From contig DEDN01000006.1 of NCBI GenBank assembly GCA_002349565.1, positions 1 through 49,590 of the forward strand: a stretch of 49,590 nt of DNA, written 5' to 3'. The DNA comes from Alphaproteobacteria bacterium UBA2903 (GTDB taxonomy: Bacteria > Pseudomonadota > Alphaproteobacteria > CAAGCB01 > CAG-977). Position numbers and translations under genes: made by a program. Shown piece after piece: positions 7,789 to 15,910 of the stretch; the stretch's first letter is position 1, and each line of letters starts with the position of its first letter. The notes under the pieces are model-generated. The model saw only the letters and a list, made by a program, of their open reading frames with translations. It searched no databases and was not told the origin of the DNA.

Positions 7789-8553
7789 TTAGTCCACGAC
7801 GGAATCCGTTTCTTCCAAGCTTTCCAAAAACAGGCGGTCCAGCTGTTCGCGTTCGCGTTTGTCGTATCCCGCGGGTTCGTCTGTCTTTTCCTTGGCTTCG
7901 ACTTTGGGCGCGTTCAGGTCTTCAAACAGCGATTTTTCGGGGTCCTTGGGCTTTTCGGCGGCGGGAGCGGCTTTTTTCTTTTTCGTTTTTTTGACGGGTT
8001 CTTTGTTCAGCTTTTCAATCAGCTGGTCGATGTTGTCGGGTTTGCCGTCGTCCTTTTTGGTCGGATTGTCGAACAGGGATTCGGGCAGATGTTCTTTCAC
8101 GCTGTCGGTGACGCGTTCCAAATACGGGAACGCTTTGCTTTGTTTTTGATAGTCTTCCAGCGTTTTCGGCGTCAGCGTCATCATCAGGAAATACACCAGA
8201 ACCAAAATCACGACGCCGCGCACCAGCCCGAAAATAAAGCCCAAAAAGTGGTCAAGACGGTTCAGCACGCTTTTTTGAACTTTGCTGGTGATGCGCGAAA
8301 AAATCAGCGTCAGCGAAACCAAAATCAGCAACGCCACCGCCGCAAACACCGCCAAGTTCGCCAAAACGGGTTTGTGCAGGTATTTCAATGCATAGGGTTC
8401 CAGCCACGGCATAGCGTAAAATCCCGCGATGCCCGCGACGAACCACGCGCCGATGCCCAGCATTTCGCTGGTGAAGCCGCGCGAAAACGACAATATCGCC
8501 GATACCAGCAAAACAACCGAAATAAAGATGTCAACGCCGCAAATTTCCTGCAT
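7789..8553 (-). CDS. cvpA: CvpA-family membrane protein with charged C-terminal tail
   Basis: 254 aa. The N-terminal about 140 residues are a typical CvpA domain (VDIFISVVLLVSAILSFSRG, GIGAWFVAGIAGFYAM, LDHFLGFIFGLVRGVVILVLV). Residues about 150-254 form a highly charged cytoplasmic tail, rich in Lys and Glu, with a KKTKKKKAAPAAEKPK run. The ATG overlaps the radA stop (TAATG). The order radA-cvpA is common in alphaproteobacteria, which supports calling this copy cvpA. Function at the molecular level is not established. Confidence 0.85.
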   Translation of the reverse strand: MQEICGVDIFISVVLLVSAILSFSRGFTSEMLGIGAWFVAGIAGFYAMPWLEPYALKYLHKPVLANLAVFAAVALLILVSLTLIFSRITSKVQKSVLNRLDHFLGFIFGLVRGVVILVLVYFLMMTLTPKTLEDYQKQSKAFPYLERVTDSVKEHLPESLFDNPTKKDDGKPDNIDQLIEKLNKEPVKKTKKKKAAPAAEKPKDPEKSLFEDLNAPKVEAKEKTDEPAGYDKREREQLDRLFLESLEETDSVVD

Positions 8554-9953
8554 TACGCTTTCTCCGTCAGTCCGAACAGCTCCATCAGAGTTTTCAAGTG
8601 TCCGATTTCCGTTACTTTCAGCACAGTATCCGACTCTTTTGCTGATTTTTTATTAACGCGGCGGGGCGGAATCAGCGCGCGCGAAAAACCGAGCTTTGCC
8701 GCTTCTTTCAACCTTAAATCGGGCTGAGGAACGGCGCGGATTTCACCAGACAGTCCGACTTCGCCGAAAATCACGGCATCCGCGGGAACGGGAATTTGCG
8801 ACACCGAAGACAGCAAAGCCGCCGCCACCGCCAAATCCGCGGCAGGTTCCGTGATTCGCATGCCGCCCGCAACGTTCAGGTAAATGTCTTTGGACGACAT
8901 GGGCAAACCGCACCGCGCTTCCAGCACCGCCAAAATCATATTCAGCCGCGACGAATCCCAGCCGACGACGGCGCGGCGCGGCGAAGTCCCCGCGGGCGCG
9001 ACCAACGCTTGAATCTCGACCAGCATGGGACGCGATCCCTCGATGCCCGCGTAAACACAGCTACCCGTCACGTTGCCCCGCCGTTCGGCAAGGAACAAAG
9101 CCGACGGGTTCGGCACTTCGGCAAGCCCTTTTTCCGTCATTTCGAACACGCCGATTTCGTCGGTCGCGCCGAAACGGTTTTTGACACTGCGCAAAATGCG
9201 GAAATGATGACCGCGGTCGCCCTCAAAGTACAAAACCGCGTCAACCATGTGTTCCAAAACGCGGGGACCCGCCAGCGCGCCCTCTTTGGTAACGTGTCCC
9301 ACCAAAAACAAAGCGAATCCCCGCCGTTTCGCCAGCCGTATCAGCTCGTTTCCGCAGGCGCGGACTTGTCCGACCGTGCCGGGGGCGGAATCCAAAGTGT
9401 CGATGTACATGGTTTGAATCGAATCGATAACGACGACATCGGGGGCTTCGCCCGTGTCCAAAGTCGCCACAATGTCGCGGATGTTCATTGCGGACGCCAG
9501 TTCGACTTTCGCTTTCGCCAAACCGAGCCTTGCCGCGCGCAAACGCACTTGGTCAACCGATTCTTCGCCCGAAATGTAGACACAGTGCACGGGGGCGCCT
9601 TTGGCGTTGCACACGGCGGACAAAGCGGCGGTGACTTGCAGTAAAAGCGTCGATTTCCCAATCCCCGGATCGCCGCCGATAAGCAAAACCGAACCCGCAA
9701 TCAGCCCGCCGCCGCACACGCGGTCAAGCTCCGCTATGCCCGATTTCAAGCGGAACGACGTTTCGGGAACGCCGTCCAAACCGACAAATTGGATTTTGCT
9801 GCCGCCTTTGCCGCCCGTCAATTGCGGAGCGGACGAGGGGGCTTCTTCTTCGACAATGGTGTTCCATTCGCCGCAGGCTTCGCATTTGCCCGCCCAGCGC
9901 GCCGTCACATTGCCGCAATTCTGACATACGAATCGAGTTGTTTTCTTAACCAC
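8553..9953 (-). CDS. radA: DNA repair/recombination protein RadA
   Basis: 466 aa from a GTG at 9953, chosen over an ATG at 10007. It starts just before the zinc finger as in other RadA proteins, has GGA five bases upstream, and avoids a long extension inside mlaF. The C4 zinc finger has Cys10, 13, 24 and 27 (CQNCG...CEACGEW). Walker A is GGDPGIGKST near residue 88. The RadA-specific KNRFG motif (VKNRFGATDEIGVFEM) is near residue 250, and a Lon-like C-terminal domain follows. RadA is a RecA-like ring helicase that extends D-loops and processes recombination intermediates. It overlaps mlaF by 8 bases and cvpA by 1. Confidence 0.95.
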   Translation of the reverse strand: MVKKTTRFVCQNCGNVTARWAGKCEACGEWNTIVEEEAPSSAPQLTGGKGGSKIQFVGLDGVPETSFRLKSGIAELDRVCGGGLIAGSVLLIGGDPGIGKSTLLLQVTAALSAVCNAKGAPVHCVYISGEESVDQVRLRAARLGLAKAKVELASAMNIRDIVATLDTGEAPDVVVIDSIQTMYIDTLDSAPGTVGQVRACGNELIRLAKRRGFALFLVGHVTKEGALAGPRVLEHMVDAVLYFEGDRGHHFRILRSVKNRFGATDEIGVFEMTEKGLAEVPNPSALFLAERRGNVTGSCVYAGIEGSRPMLVEIQALVAPAGTSPRRAVVGWDSSRLNMILAVLEARCGLPMSSKDIYLNVAGGMRITEPAADLAVAAALLSSVSQIPVPADAVIFGEVGLSGEIRAVPQPDLRLKEAAKLGFSRALIPPRRVNKKSAKESDTVLKVTEIGHLKTLMELFGLTEKA

Positions 9954-10719
9954 GGATTTCCATTTGAATAGGACCGTCGGCGCGGCCGTTGATGAATTGA
10001 TCGACATAAGGATTGCCGGAATCGTCGATGTCCTTGACCGACCCGTGCCAGATGATTTTGCCTTTGTAGAGCATGGCGACGGTGTCGGCGATTTTGCGAA
10101 CCGAGCTCATATCATGGGTAATCGTAATTGATGTCGATCCCAAATCCGAAACACAGCTGCGAATCAAATCGTTGATGACGTCCGACATAATCGGGTCAAG
10201 CCCCGTCGTCGGTTCGTCAAAGAATATCAGTTCGGGATTGGACGCAATCGCGCGCGCCAATCCGACGCGTTTTTTCATACCGCCCGACAGTTCGTCGGGA
10301 TACAGCACCGCAACATCGGGGGACAGCCCGACCTGCTTTAATTTTTCGATGGCGATTTCCTTGGCGTCCGCGCGTTTCAGCTTTTTGCCCTGAATCAGTC
10401 CGAACGCCACGTTTTCCCAGATGTTCAGGCTGTCGAACAGCGCCGCGCCCTGAAACAGCATGCCCGTTTGCGCGTTGATTTTCTCCATTTCGCGTTCGCT
10501 CAGTCCGACGATTTCGCGTCCGTCGACCGTGATTGAACCCGAATCGGGGGTTAAAAGTCCTTGAATACACTTGATAGTAACCGATTTGCCCGTTCCCGAA
10601 CCGCCGATAATGACCAGCGATTCGCCCTTTTTGACGTCCAGATTCACGCCGTCAAGAACGACTTTTTTGCCGAAAGCCTTATGCACGTCCGTCATTCGGA
10701 CTTTGTACAACGTATCCAT
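9946..10719 (-). CDS. mlaF: Phospholipid (Mla-type) ABC transporter ATP-binding protein
   Basis: 257 aa from the ATG at 10719, behind AAGGGGG about 6 bases upstream. Walker A GGSGTGKS is at residues 39-46. The ABC signature is reduced to LSGGMKKR, as usual in MlaF/MkL proteins, and Walker B is LIFFDEPTTGLDP, followed by the ITHD switch His. It pairs with the MlaE permease encoded 10 bases upstream and would power lipid movement between the two membranes. No MCE-domain substrate-binding gene (mlaD) is next to it; it must lie elsewhere or be absent. Confidence 0.9.
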   Translation of the reverse strand: MDTLYKVRMTDVHKAFGKKVVLDGVNLDVKKGESLVIIGGSGTGKSVTIKCIQGLLTPDSGSITVDGREIVGLSEREMEKINAQTGMLFQGAALFDSLNIWENVAFGLIQGKKLKRADAKEIAIEKLKQVGLSPDVAVLYPDELSGGMKKRVGLARAIASNPELIFFDEPTTGLDPIMSDVINDLIRSCVSDLGSTSITITHDMSSVRKIADTVAMLYKGKIIWHGSVKDIDDSGNPYVDQFINGRADGPIQMEIRG

Positions 10720-10729
10720 GCCGTCCCCC

Positions 10730-11503
10730 TTATTTTGCAAAAAACAGTTCGGTCAGCCAATAGTTGCTGATGAGAATCAAAATCGACGAAGCGACCACCG
10801 CGTTTGTCGTCGCCGCGCCGACGCCTTCCGCCCCGCCGCGGGAATGATAGCCGTTGTAGCACCCCAAAAGCGTTACGATAAAGCCGAACACCGCGGCTTT
10901 GGTCATGCCCGAATAGATGTCGATGGCTTGCATGAAATTCCAGACGTTGCGCAAAAAGTTCGTGCCGTTGAAGTCCAACTTGTACACGCAAATCAGCCAG
11001 CCGCCGTAAATCCCGATGATATCGCCGATCAGCACCAGCACGGGCAGCATCAGCACGCCCGCCAAGACGCGCGGGACAATCAGATACTTGAACGGATTGG
11101 TCGAAAGGGTTGTCAGCGCGTCGATTTGTTCGGTCACGCGCATCGTTCCCAGCTCCGCCGCCATAGCCGCCCCGACGCGTCCCGCAACCATCAGCGCCGC
11201 CATGACGGGACCCAGTTCGCGGGTAATCGTCAGTTCGACAACGGATGCGACAACGCCTTCGGACGACAGCGTGGACAGTCCCGAATAGCTTTGCAAAGCG
11301 ATAACCATGCCCGAAAACATGGTCGTCAAAGCGACGACGGGCAGGGAATAAAAGCCGATTTCAATCATTTGTCCCGCCAAAGCGCGGAAATAAAACGGCG
11401 GACGGAAGCAATGCGACACGGTTTTCAGCGTAAAGCGCGCCAGTCTGCCCGTTGATTCCAGAAAAGCGATGAAAACACGTCCGACGGGGGCAAAAATATT
11501 CAT
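10730..11503 (-). CDS. mlaE: Mla-type phospholipid ABC transporter permease
   Basis: 257 aa, full length for the MlaE/YrbE family. Family sequences include IGFYSLPVVALTTMFSGMVIALQ (about 48-70), the strongly conserved ELGPVMAALMVAGRVGAAMAAELGTM (about 97-122) with the EQIDAL continuation, and ATTNAVVASSILILISNYWLT near the end. About five or six membrane segments are predicted. AAAAGGG lies 6 bases before the ATG, inside the end of alr (2-base gap). It forms the transporter with the downstream MlaF. Confidence 0.92.
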   Translation of the reverse strand: MNIFAPVGRVFIAFLESTGRLARFTLKTVSHCFRPPFYFRALAGQMIEIGFYSLPVVALTTMFSGMVIALQSYSGLSTLSSEGVVASVVELTITRELGPVMAALMVAGRVGAAMAAELGTMRVTEQIDALTTLSTNPFKYLIVPRVLAGVLMLPVLVLIGDIIGIYGGWLICVYKLDFNGTNFLRNVWNFMQAIDIYSGMTKAAVFGFIVTLLGCYNGYHSRGGAEGVGAATTNAVVASSILILISNYWLTELFFAK

Positions 11504-11505
11504 GA

Positions 11506-12585
11506 TTATCCCTTTTTGTAAAAACGGCAGAAACGGTTGCCGAGGTTGGTCAGCATTTCATAGTCGATTGTTCCCGCGTTGGCGGCAAATTCTTTCAAAG
11601 AAATCGTATCGCCGAAGATTTCGGCGGTTTCGGCTTTTGCCAAAACGGATTCGGGAACGGCGGTTGCGTCCGCGACGATTAAATCCATGGACACTTTGCC
11701 GACGACGGGGCATTTAAAGCCGCCGATGGCGACGCTCGCCTTTTGGAACAGCGCGCGGGAAAACCCGTCCGCGTATCCGATGCCCAAAGTGATGAATCGG
11801 CGCGGTTTATCGACAACATACGCCGCGCCGTAGCCGACCGTCTGTCCCGCCTGCGCTTGCGCAACCTGCAAAATGCGCGCGTCCAACCGCACAGCGTTGT
11901 CGTACAGCGCGATTCCGGGGCGGGCGATGTCCTTGTGATAACGCGTATCGGTCAATCGGCTTCCGTCCGTGGCGGACAGGCTTTTTAAAACCGTATACCC
12001 CAACGTTTGTTCGATTTTCGCCGCCGCCGCGTCAAATGCCGCCAGCTGCTGCTCGTTTTTGGCGTTTTCGGGGGCGTCCGCGCACGCCAAATGACTGACA
12101 ATCAGCTTGAAACGCAAGTGTTTCGGCGGATTTTTGCAAAAATCGTCAACATTTCGCGCCGTCAGTCCGAAGCGCGTCATCCCCGTGTCGACATGAATGC
12201 CGACGGTTAAAACTTCGCCCTTTTTCGCGGCAAAAGCGTCCCAATCCGCGATTTGTTCGGGCGTTCCCAGAACGGGCGTCAAGCGGTTTTGCAGGCAAAG
12301 CTCCTCTGTTCCCCGCCATGCGCCGTGCAACAGATAAATGTCGGAATCGCCGACGAACGGACGTAAAGCCGCGCCTTCAAACGCATAGGCGGTAAAGAAC
12401 ACGGAACAGCCCGATTCGTACAAAGCCGCGCCGATTTCGTCCGCGCCCAGCCCGTAAGCGTTCGCTTTTAAAACAGCGCCGCAAACGGTGTTTCTTAAAC
12501 GCGCTTGAAGCGACCGCCGGTTTTCGGCAATCGCTTTCAAGTCAATCGTTAAAAAGGCTCCTGCGGTTTCGGGGCTTACAAACAT
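11506..12585 (-). CDS. alr: Alanine racemase
   Basis: 359 aa, fold type III PLP enzyme that makes D-alanine for peptidoglycan. The PLP-binding Lys is Lys40 in AVLKANAYGLG. The substrate-side Arg lies in HVDTGMTRFGL. The second catalytic base Tyr is in TVGYGAAYVV, and GKVSMDLIVAD is conserved. The start overlaps alaS by 10 bases. In many alphaproteobacteria alr lies upstream of radA; here mlaE-mlaF are inserted between them. Confidence 0.95.
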   Translation of the reverse strand: MFVSPETAGAFLTIDLKAIAENRRSLQARLRNTVCGAVLKANAYGLGADEIGAALYESGCSVFFTAYAFEGAALRPFVGDSDIYLLHGAWRGTEELCLQNRLTPVLGTPEQIADWDAFAAKKGEVLTVGIHVDTGMTRFGLTARNVDDFCKNPPKHLRFKLIVSHLACADAPENAKNEQQLAAFDAAAAKIEQTLGYTVLKSLSATDGSRLTDTRYHKDIARPGIALYDNAVRLDARILQVAQAQAGQTVGYGAAYVVDKPRRFITLGIGYADGFSRALFQKASVAIGGFKCPVVGKVSMDLIVADATAVPESVLAKAETAEIFGDTISLKEFAANAGTIDYEMLTNLGNRFCRFYKKG

Positions 12586-15200
12586 TTTTCAATCGCCGTC
12601 AAAGCGTCCGCGATTTTCGACGTGTCCGACCCGCCCGCCTGCGCCATGTCGGGACGGCCGCCGCCGCCTTTGCCGTCAGTTGCCGCGCTTGCCGCGCGCA
12701 CCAAATCGACCGCGCTGATTTTGTTCGTCAAGTCGTCCGTTACCGCCGCGACAATGGACACTTTGCCGTCCGTCGCGCAAACCAAAGCCACAACGCCCGA
12801 ACCGATTTGTTTTTTCAGTTCGTCCGCCATGCCCTTTAATTCCTTGGGCGGAACGTCGGTCAAAGTCTTGCCGACAAACGAAACGCCGTTGATTGTTTTG
12901 ACTTCGCCCTCCGAACCGCCGGACGCCAGCTTTTTGCGCATATCGGACAGTTCGCGTTCCAGCTTTTTGCGTTCGTCCAGCAACGCCTGAACACGCAAAG
13001 GCAAATCCGCGGGCGCGGCTTTCAGCGCCGCCGCCGCTTGATTCAGCAAATCGTCGTGTTCATGCGCGTAATCCAGCGCCGCAAATCCCGTGACCGCTTC
13101 GATACGGCGCACGCCCGCCGCCAAAGAGCTTTCGCTCAAAATGCGGAAAGAGCCGATGTCGCCCGTGCGTTTGACGTGCGTTCCGCCGCACAGTTCGACG
13201 GATACCGTTTCACCGTCGCCGCCCATGGACACGACGCGCACTTCGTCGCCGTATTTTTCGCCGAACAGAGCCATCGCGCCCTCTTTAATCGCCGCTTCAG
13301 GCGTCATGATACGGGTCGTAACGGGCAGGTTTTTCAAAATGTTCGCATTGACTTCGCGTTCGACGGCACGCAATTCCTCCGCCGTAATGGGACGCGGCTG
13401 GGAAAAGTCGAAACGCATGCCCGTCGGGGTGACGGACGAACCCTTTTGCGTTACATGGTCGCCCAATGTTTTGCGCAAAGCGGCTTGAAGCAAGTGAGTC
13501 ACCGAATGGTGGCGCGCGGTGGCTTTGCGGCGTTCCGCGTCGACTGTCATCAAAACGGTGTCGCCGATTTTCAAGCTTCCTTCGTCAACCGTGCCGAAGT
13601 GAATGAACAAGCCGTTCGCTTTCTTTTGCGTATCGGAAACGGTGAGTTTCAAGCCGTTCGCCCCCGTCATCGCGCCCGTATCGCCGACTTGACCGCCCGA
13701 TTCGCCGTAGAACGGGGTTTGATTGGTCATTACGGCGACTTTCTGCCCTTTTTCGGCGGTGTCGATGTGTTTGCCGTCCGCGACCAAAGCGACAACCTGT
13801 CCTTCGGCTTCGGTGGTTTCATAGCCCAAAAATTCGGTCGCGCCGACTTTTTCCTTGACCTCGAACCAAACGGCGTCGGTCGCGGTTTCGCCCGAACCCG
13901 CCCACGCTTTGCGGGCTTCGGCTTTTTGGCGTTCCATCGCCGCGTCGAATCCCGCCGCGTCAACCGTCATGTTGCGCGAACGCAAGGCATCTTGCGTCAA
14001 ATCCAACGGAAAACCGTAAGTGTCGTACAGTCTGAAAGCGACATCGCCCGACAAAACGCCGCCGTCGCCCAGCTTTGCCGTTTCGGCATCCAACAGCTTC
14101 AATCCGCGCCCCAGAGTTTCCTTGAAGCGCGTTTCCTCCAGCCGCAGAGTTTCGACAATCAGCGGTTCGGCGCGCACCAGTTCGGGGAACGCGTCGCCCA
14201 TCAGGCGCACCAAAGCGGGAACCAGCTGCCACATCAAGGGATCTTTGCATCCCATCATGTGGGCGTGACGCATGGCGCGGCGCATAATGCGGCGCAAAAC
14301 GTAGCCGCGTCCTTCGTTGGACGGCAGAACGCCGTCGGCAATCAAAAAGCTTGAAGAACGCAAGTGGTCGGCGATGATGCGCAGGGACATCTTGAATTCG
14401 CCGTAGGGTTCGACGCCCGCCGTTCCAGCCGCCGCCAGAATCAAGCCTTTCAGAATGTCGGTTTCATAGTTGTCGTTCGTTCCCATCAAAACCGCCGCCA
14501 TGCGTTCCAACCCCATGCCCGTGTCAATGCAGGGGTGGGGCAGGTTCGTCAGCGTGCCGTCGGGCAGCATTTCGTTTTGCATGAAAACCAAATTCCAGAT
14601 TTCCACGAAACGGTCACCGTCTTCGTCGGGCGATCCCGGAGGACCGCCTTGGATGTGTTCGCCGTGGTCGTAAAAGATTTCCGAACAAGGACCGCACGGT
14701 CCCGTGTCGCCCATCATCCAGAAATTATCCTTTGTCGGAATGCGGATGATGCGTTCGTCGGGCAGGCCAGCGATTTTTTTCCACAGATTGTATGCCGCAT
14801 CGTCGTTGTGATAGACGGTGGCGGTCAATTTTTCCTTGGGCAGACCGAATTCTTTGGTTACGACCTCCCACGCGTAGGAAATGGCTTCTTCCTTAAAGTA
14901 ATCGCCGAAGCTCCAGTTCCCCAGCATTTCAAAGAACGTATGGTGGCGCACGGTATAACCGACGTTGTCCAAATCGTTGTGCTTGCCGCCGGCGCGGACG
15001 CATTTCTGGTCGGACGTGGCGCGGACGTACGGGCGTTTTTCCATGCCCGTAAAGATATTTTTGAACTGCACCATGCCCGAATTCGTAAACATCAATGTCG
15101 GGTCGTTGTGCGGCACCAAAGAGCTGGACGGCACGACCGTATGACCGTTCTTTTTGAAATAGTCAAGAAACGTCCGTCTGATTTCACTGGATTTCATCAT
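12576..15200 (-). CDS. alaS: Alanyl-tRNA synthetase
   Basis: 874 aa from the ATG at 15200 (a second ATG follows at 15197). AAGGTGA lies 5-8 bases upstream; the longer open frame adds 30 residues without family similarity. Class II catalytic core: RRTFLDYFKKNGH, SSSLVPHNDPTLMFTNSGMVQFK, and GDTGPCGPCSEI. The editing domain has HHSVTHLL (HxxxH) near residue 560 and CGGTHV. The C-Ala domain ends in GGGGRPDMAQAGG. It charges tRNA-Ala and clears mischarged Ser/Gly. It is the first gene of the nine-gene minus-strand run ending with rimI. Confidence 0.97.
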   Translation of the reverse strand: MMKSSEIRRTFLDYFKKNGHTVVPSSSLVPHNDPTLMFTNSGMVQFKNIFTGMEKRPYVRATSDQKCVRAGGKHNDLDNVGYTVRHHTFFEMLGNWSFGDYFKEEAISYAWEVVTKEFGLPKEKLTATVYHNDDAAYNLWKKIAGLPDERIIRIPTKDNFWMMGDTGPCGPCSEIFYDHGEHIQGGPPGSPDEDGDRFVEIWNLVFMQNEMLPDGTLTNLPHPCIDTGMGLERMAAVLMGTNDNYETDILKGLILAAAGTAGVEPYGEFKMSLRIIADHLRSSSFLIADGVLPSNEGRGYVLRRIMRRAMRHAHMMGCKDPLMWQLVPALVRLMGDAFPELVRAEPLIVETLRLEETRFKETLGRGLKLLDAETAKLGDGGVLSGDVAFRLYDTYGFPLDLTQDALRSRNMTVDAAGFDAAMERQKAEARKAWAGSGETATDAVWFEVKEKVGATEFLGYETTEAEGQVVALVADGKHIDTAEKGQKVAVMTNQTPFYGESGGQVGDTGAMTGANGLKLTVSDTQKKANGLFIHFGTVDEGSLKIGDTVLMTVDAERRKATARHHSVTHLLQAALRKTLGDHVTQKGSSVTPTGMRFDFSQPRPITAEELRAVEREVNANILKNLPVTTRIMTPEAAIKEGAMALFGEKYGDEVRVVSMGGDGETVSVELCGGTHVKRTGDIGSFRILSESSLAAGVRRIEAVTGFAALDYAHEHDDLLNQAAAALKAAPADLPLRVQALLDERKKLERELSDMRKKLASGGSEGEVKTINGVSFVGKTLTDVPPKELKGMADELKKQIGSGVVALVCATDGKVSIVAAVTDDLTNKISAVDLVRAASAATDGKGGGGRPDMAQAGGSDTSKIADALTAIEKCL

Positions 15201-15362
15201 AAGATTCACCTTAAGGTCTTGAATGGAACTTTTGGGGACTGTTATAACGCAAAAAGCACAAAGAAACAGCTTTTTTTGACTCTTTAACATAAAAATATTT
15301 GACGCGGCGGCGGTTAGCCCCTAAGAAATAAGGAAACTCCTGTTTTCAAAAGGATGAACGAA

Positions 15363-15905
15363 ATGGCTTTGCTTGAAATTTTGACCGTGCCGAATCCGCT
15401 GTTGAAGCGCAAATCCGAAAAGGTTGAAAAAATCGACGACGCTTTGCGTAAAACGCTGGACGATATGCTGGAAACCATGTACGAAGCCCCCGGCGTCGGG
15501 CTTGCCGCGCCGCAGGTCGGACTGCTGAAGTGCATGGTCGTGATTGACGTGTCACCCGAAAACGGACCCAAAGAACCCTATAAAATGATTAACCCCGTCA
15601 TCGTTTCCCATTCCGACGAAACGGTTATGCACGACGAGGGCTGCCTGTCCGTTCCCGAACAATATGCCGAAGTCGAACGCTATAAAACCGTCGTTGCGCG
15701 CTATACTGACGAAAACGGCAAAGAGCAGACGCTTGCCGCCGACGGGCTGCTGGCAATCTGCATTCAGCACGAATTGGAACATCTGGACGGCAAGCTGTTT
15801 ATCGACCATTTGTCCAAAGTCAAACGCGATATGATTGTGCGCCGCGTGGAAAAAGAACGCCGCTGGAAACACGACAGCGAAAAACGCGGCAAAGAGGACG
15901 AATAA
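15363..15905 (+). CDS. def: Peptide deformylase
   Basis: 180 aa from the ATG at 15363. AAGGA lies 8 bases upstream, whereas the earlier ATG at 15354 sits on top of that site. It removes the formyl group from nascent N-terminal Met. All three metal-site motifs are visible: GVGLAAPQVG (about 45-54), EGCLSVP with the metal-ligand Cys, and QHELEHLDG with the two His and catalytic Glu. The usual third motif is HExDH; here the Asp is Glu. The order def ... fmt supports the call. The next gene starts 5 bases later. Confidence 0.95.
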   Translation: MALLEILTVPNPLLKRKSEKVEKIDDALRKTLDDMLETMYEAPGVGLAAPQVGLLKCMVVIDVSPENGPKEPYKMINPVIVSHSDETVMHDEGCLSVPEQYAEVERYKTVVARYTDENGKEQTLAADGLLAICIQHELEHLDGKLFIDHLSKVKRDMIVRRVEKERRWKHDSEKRGKEDE

Positions 15906-15910
15906 AACGG

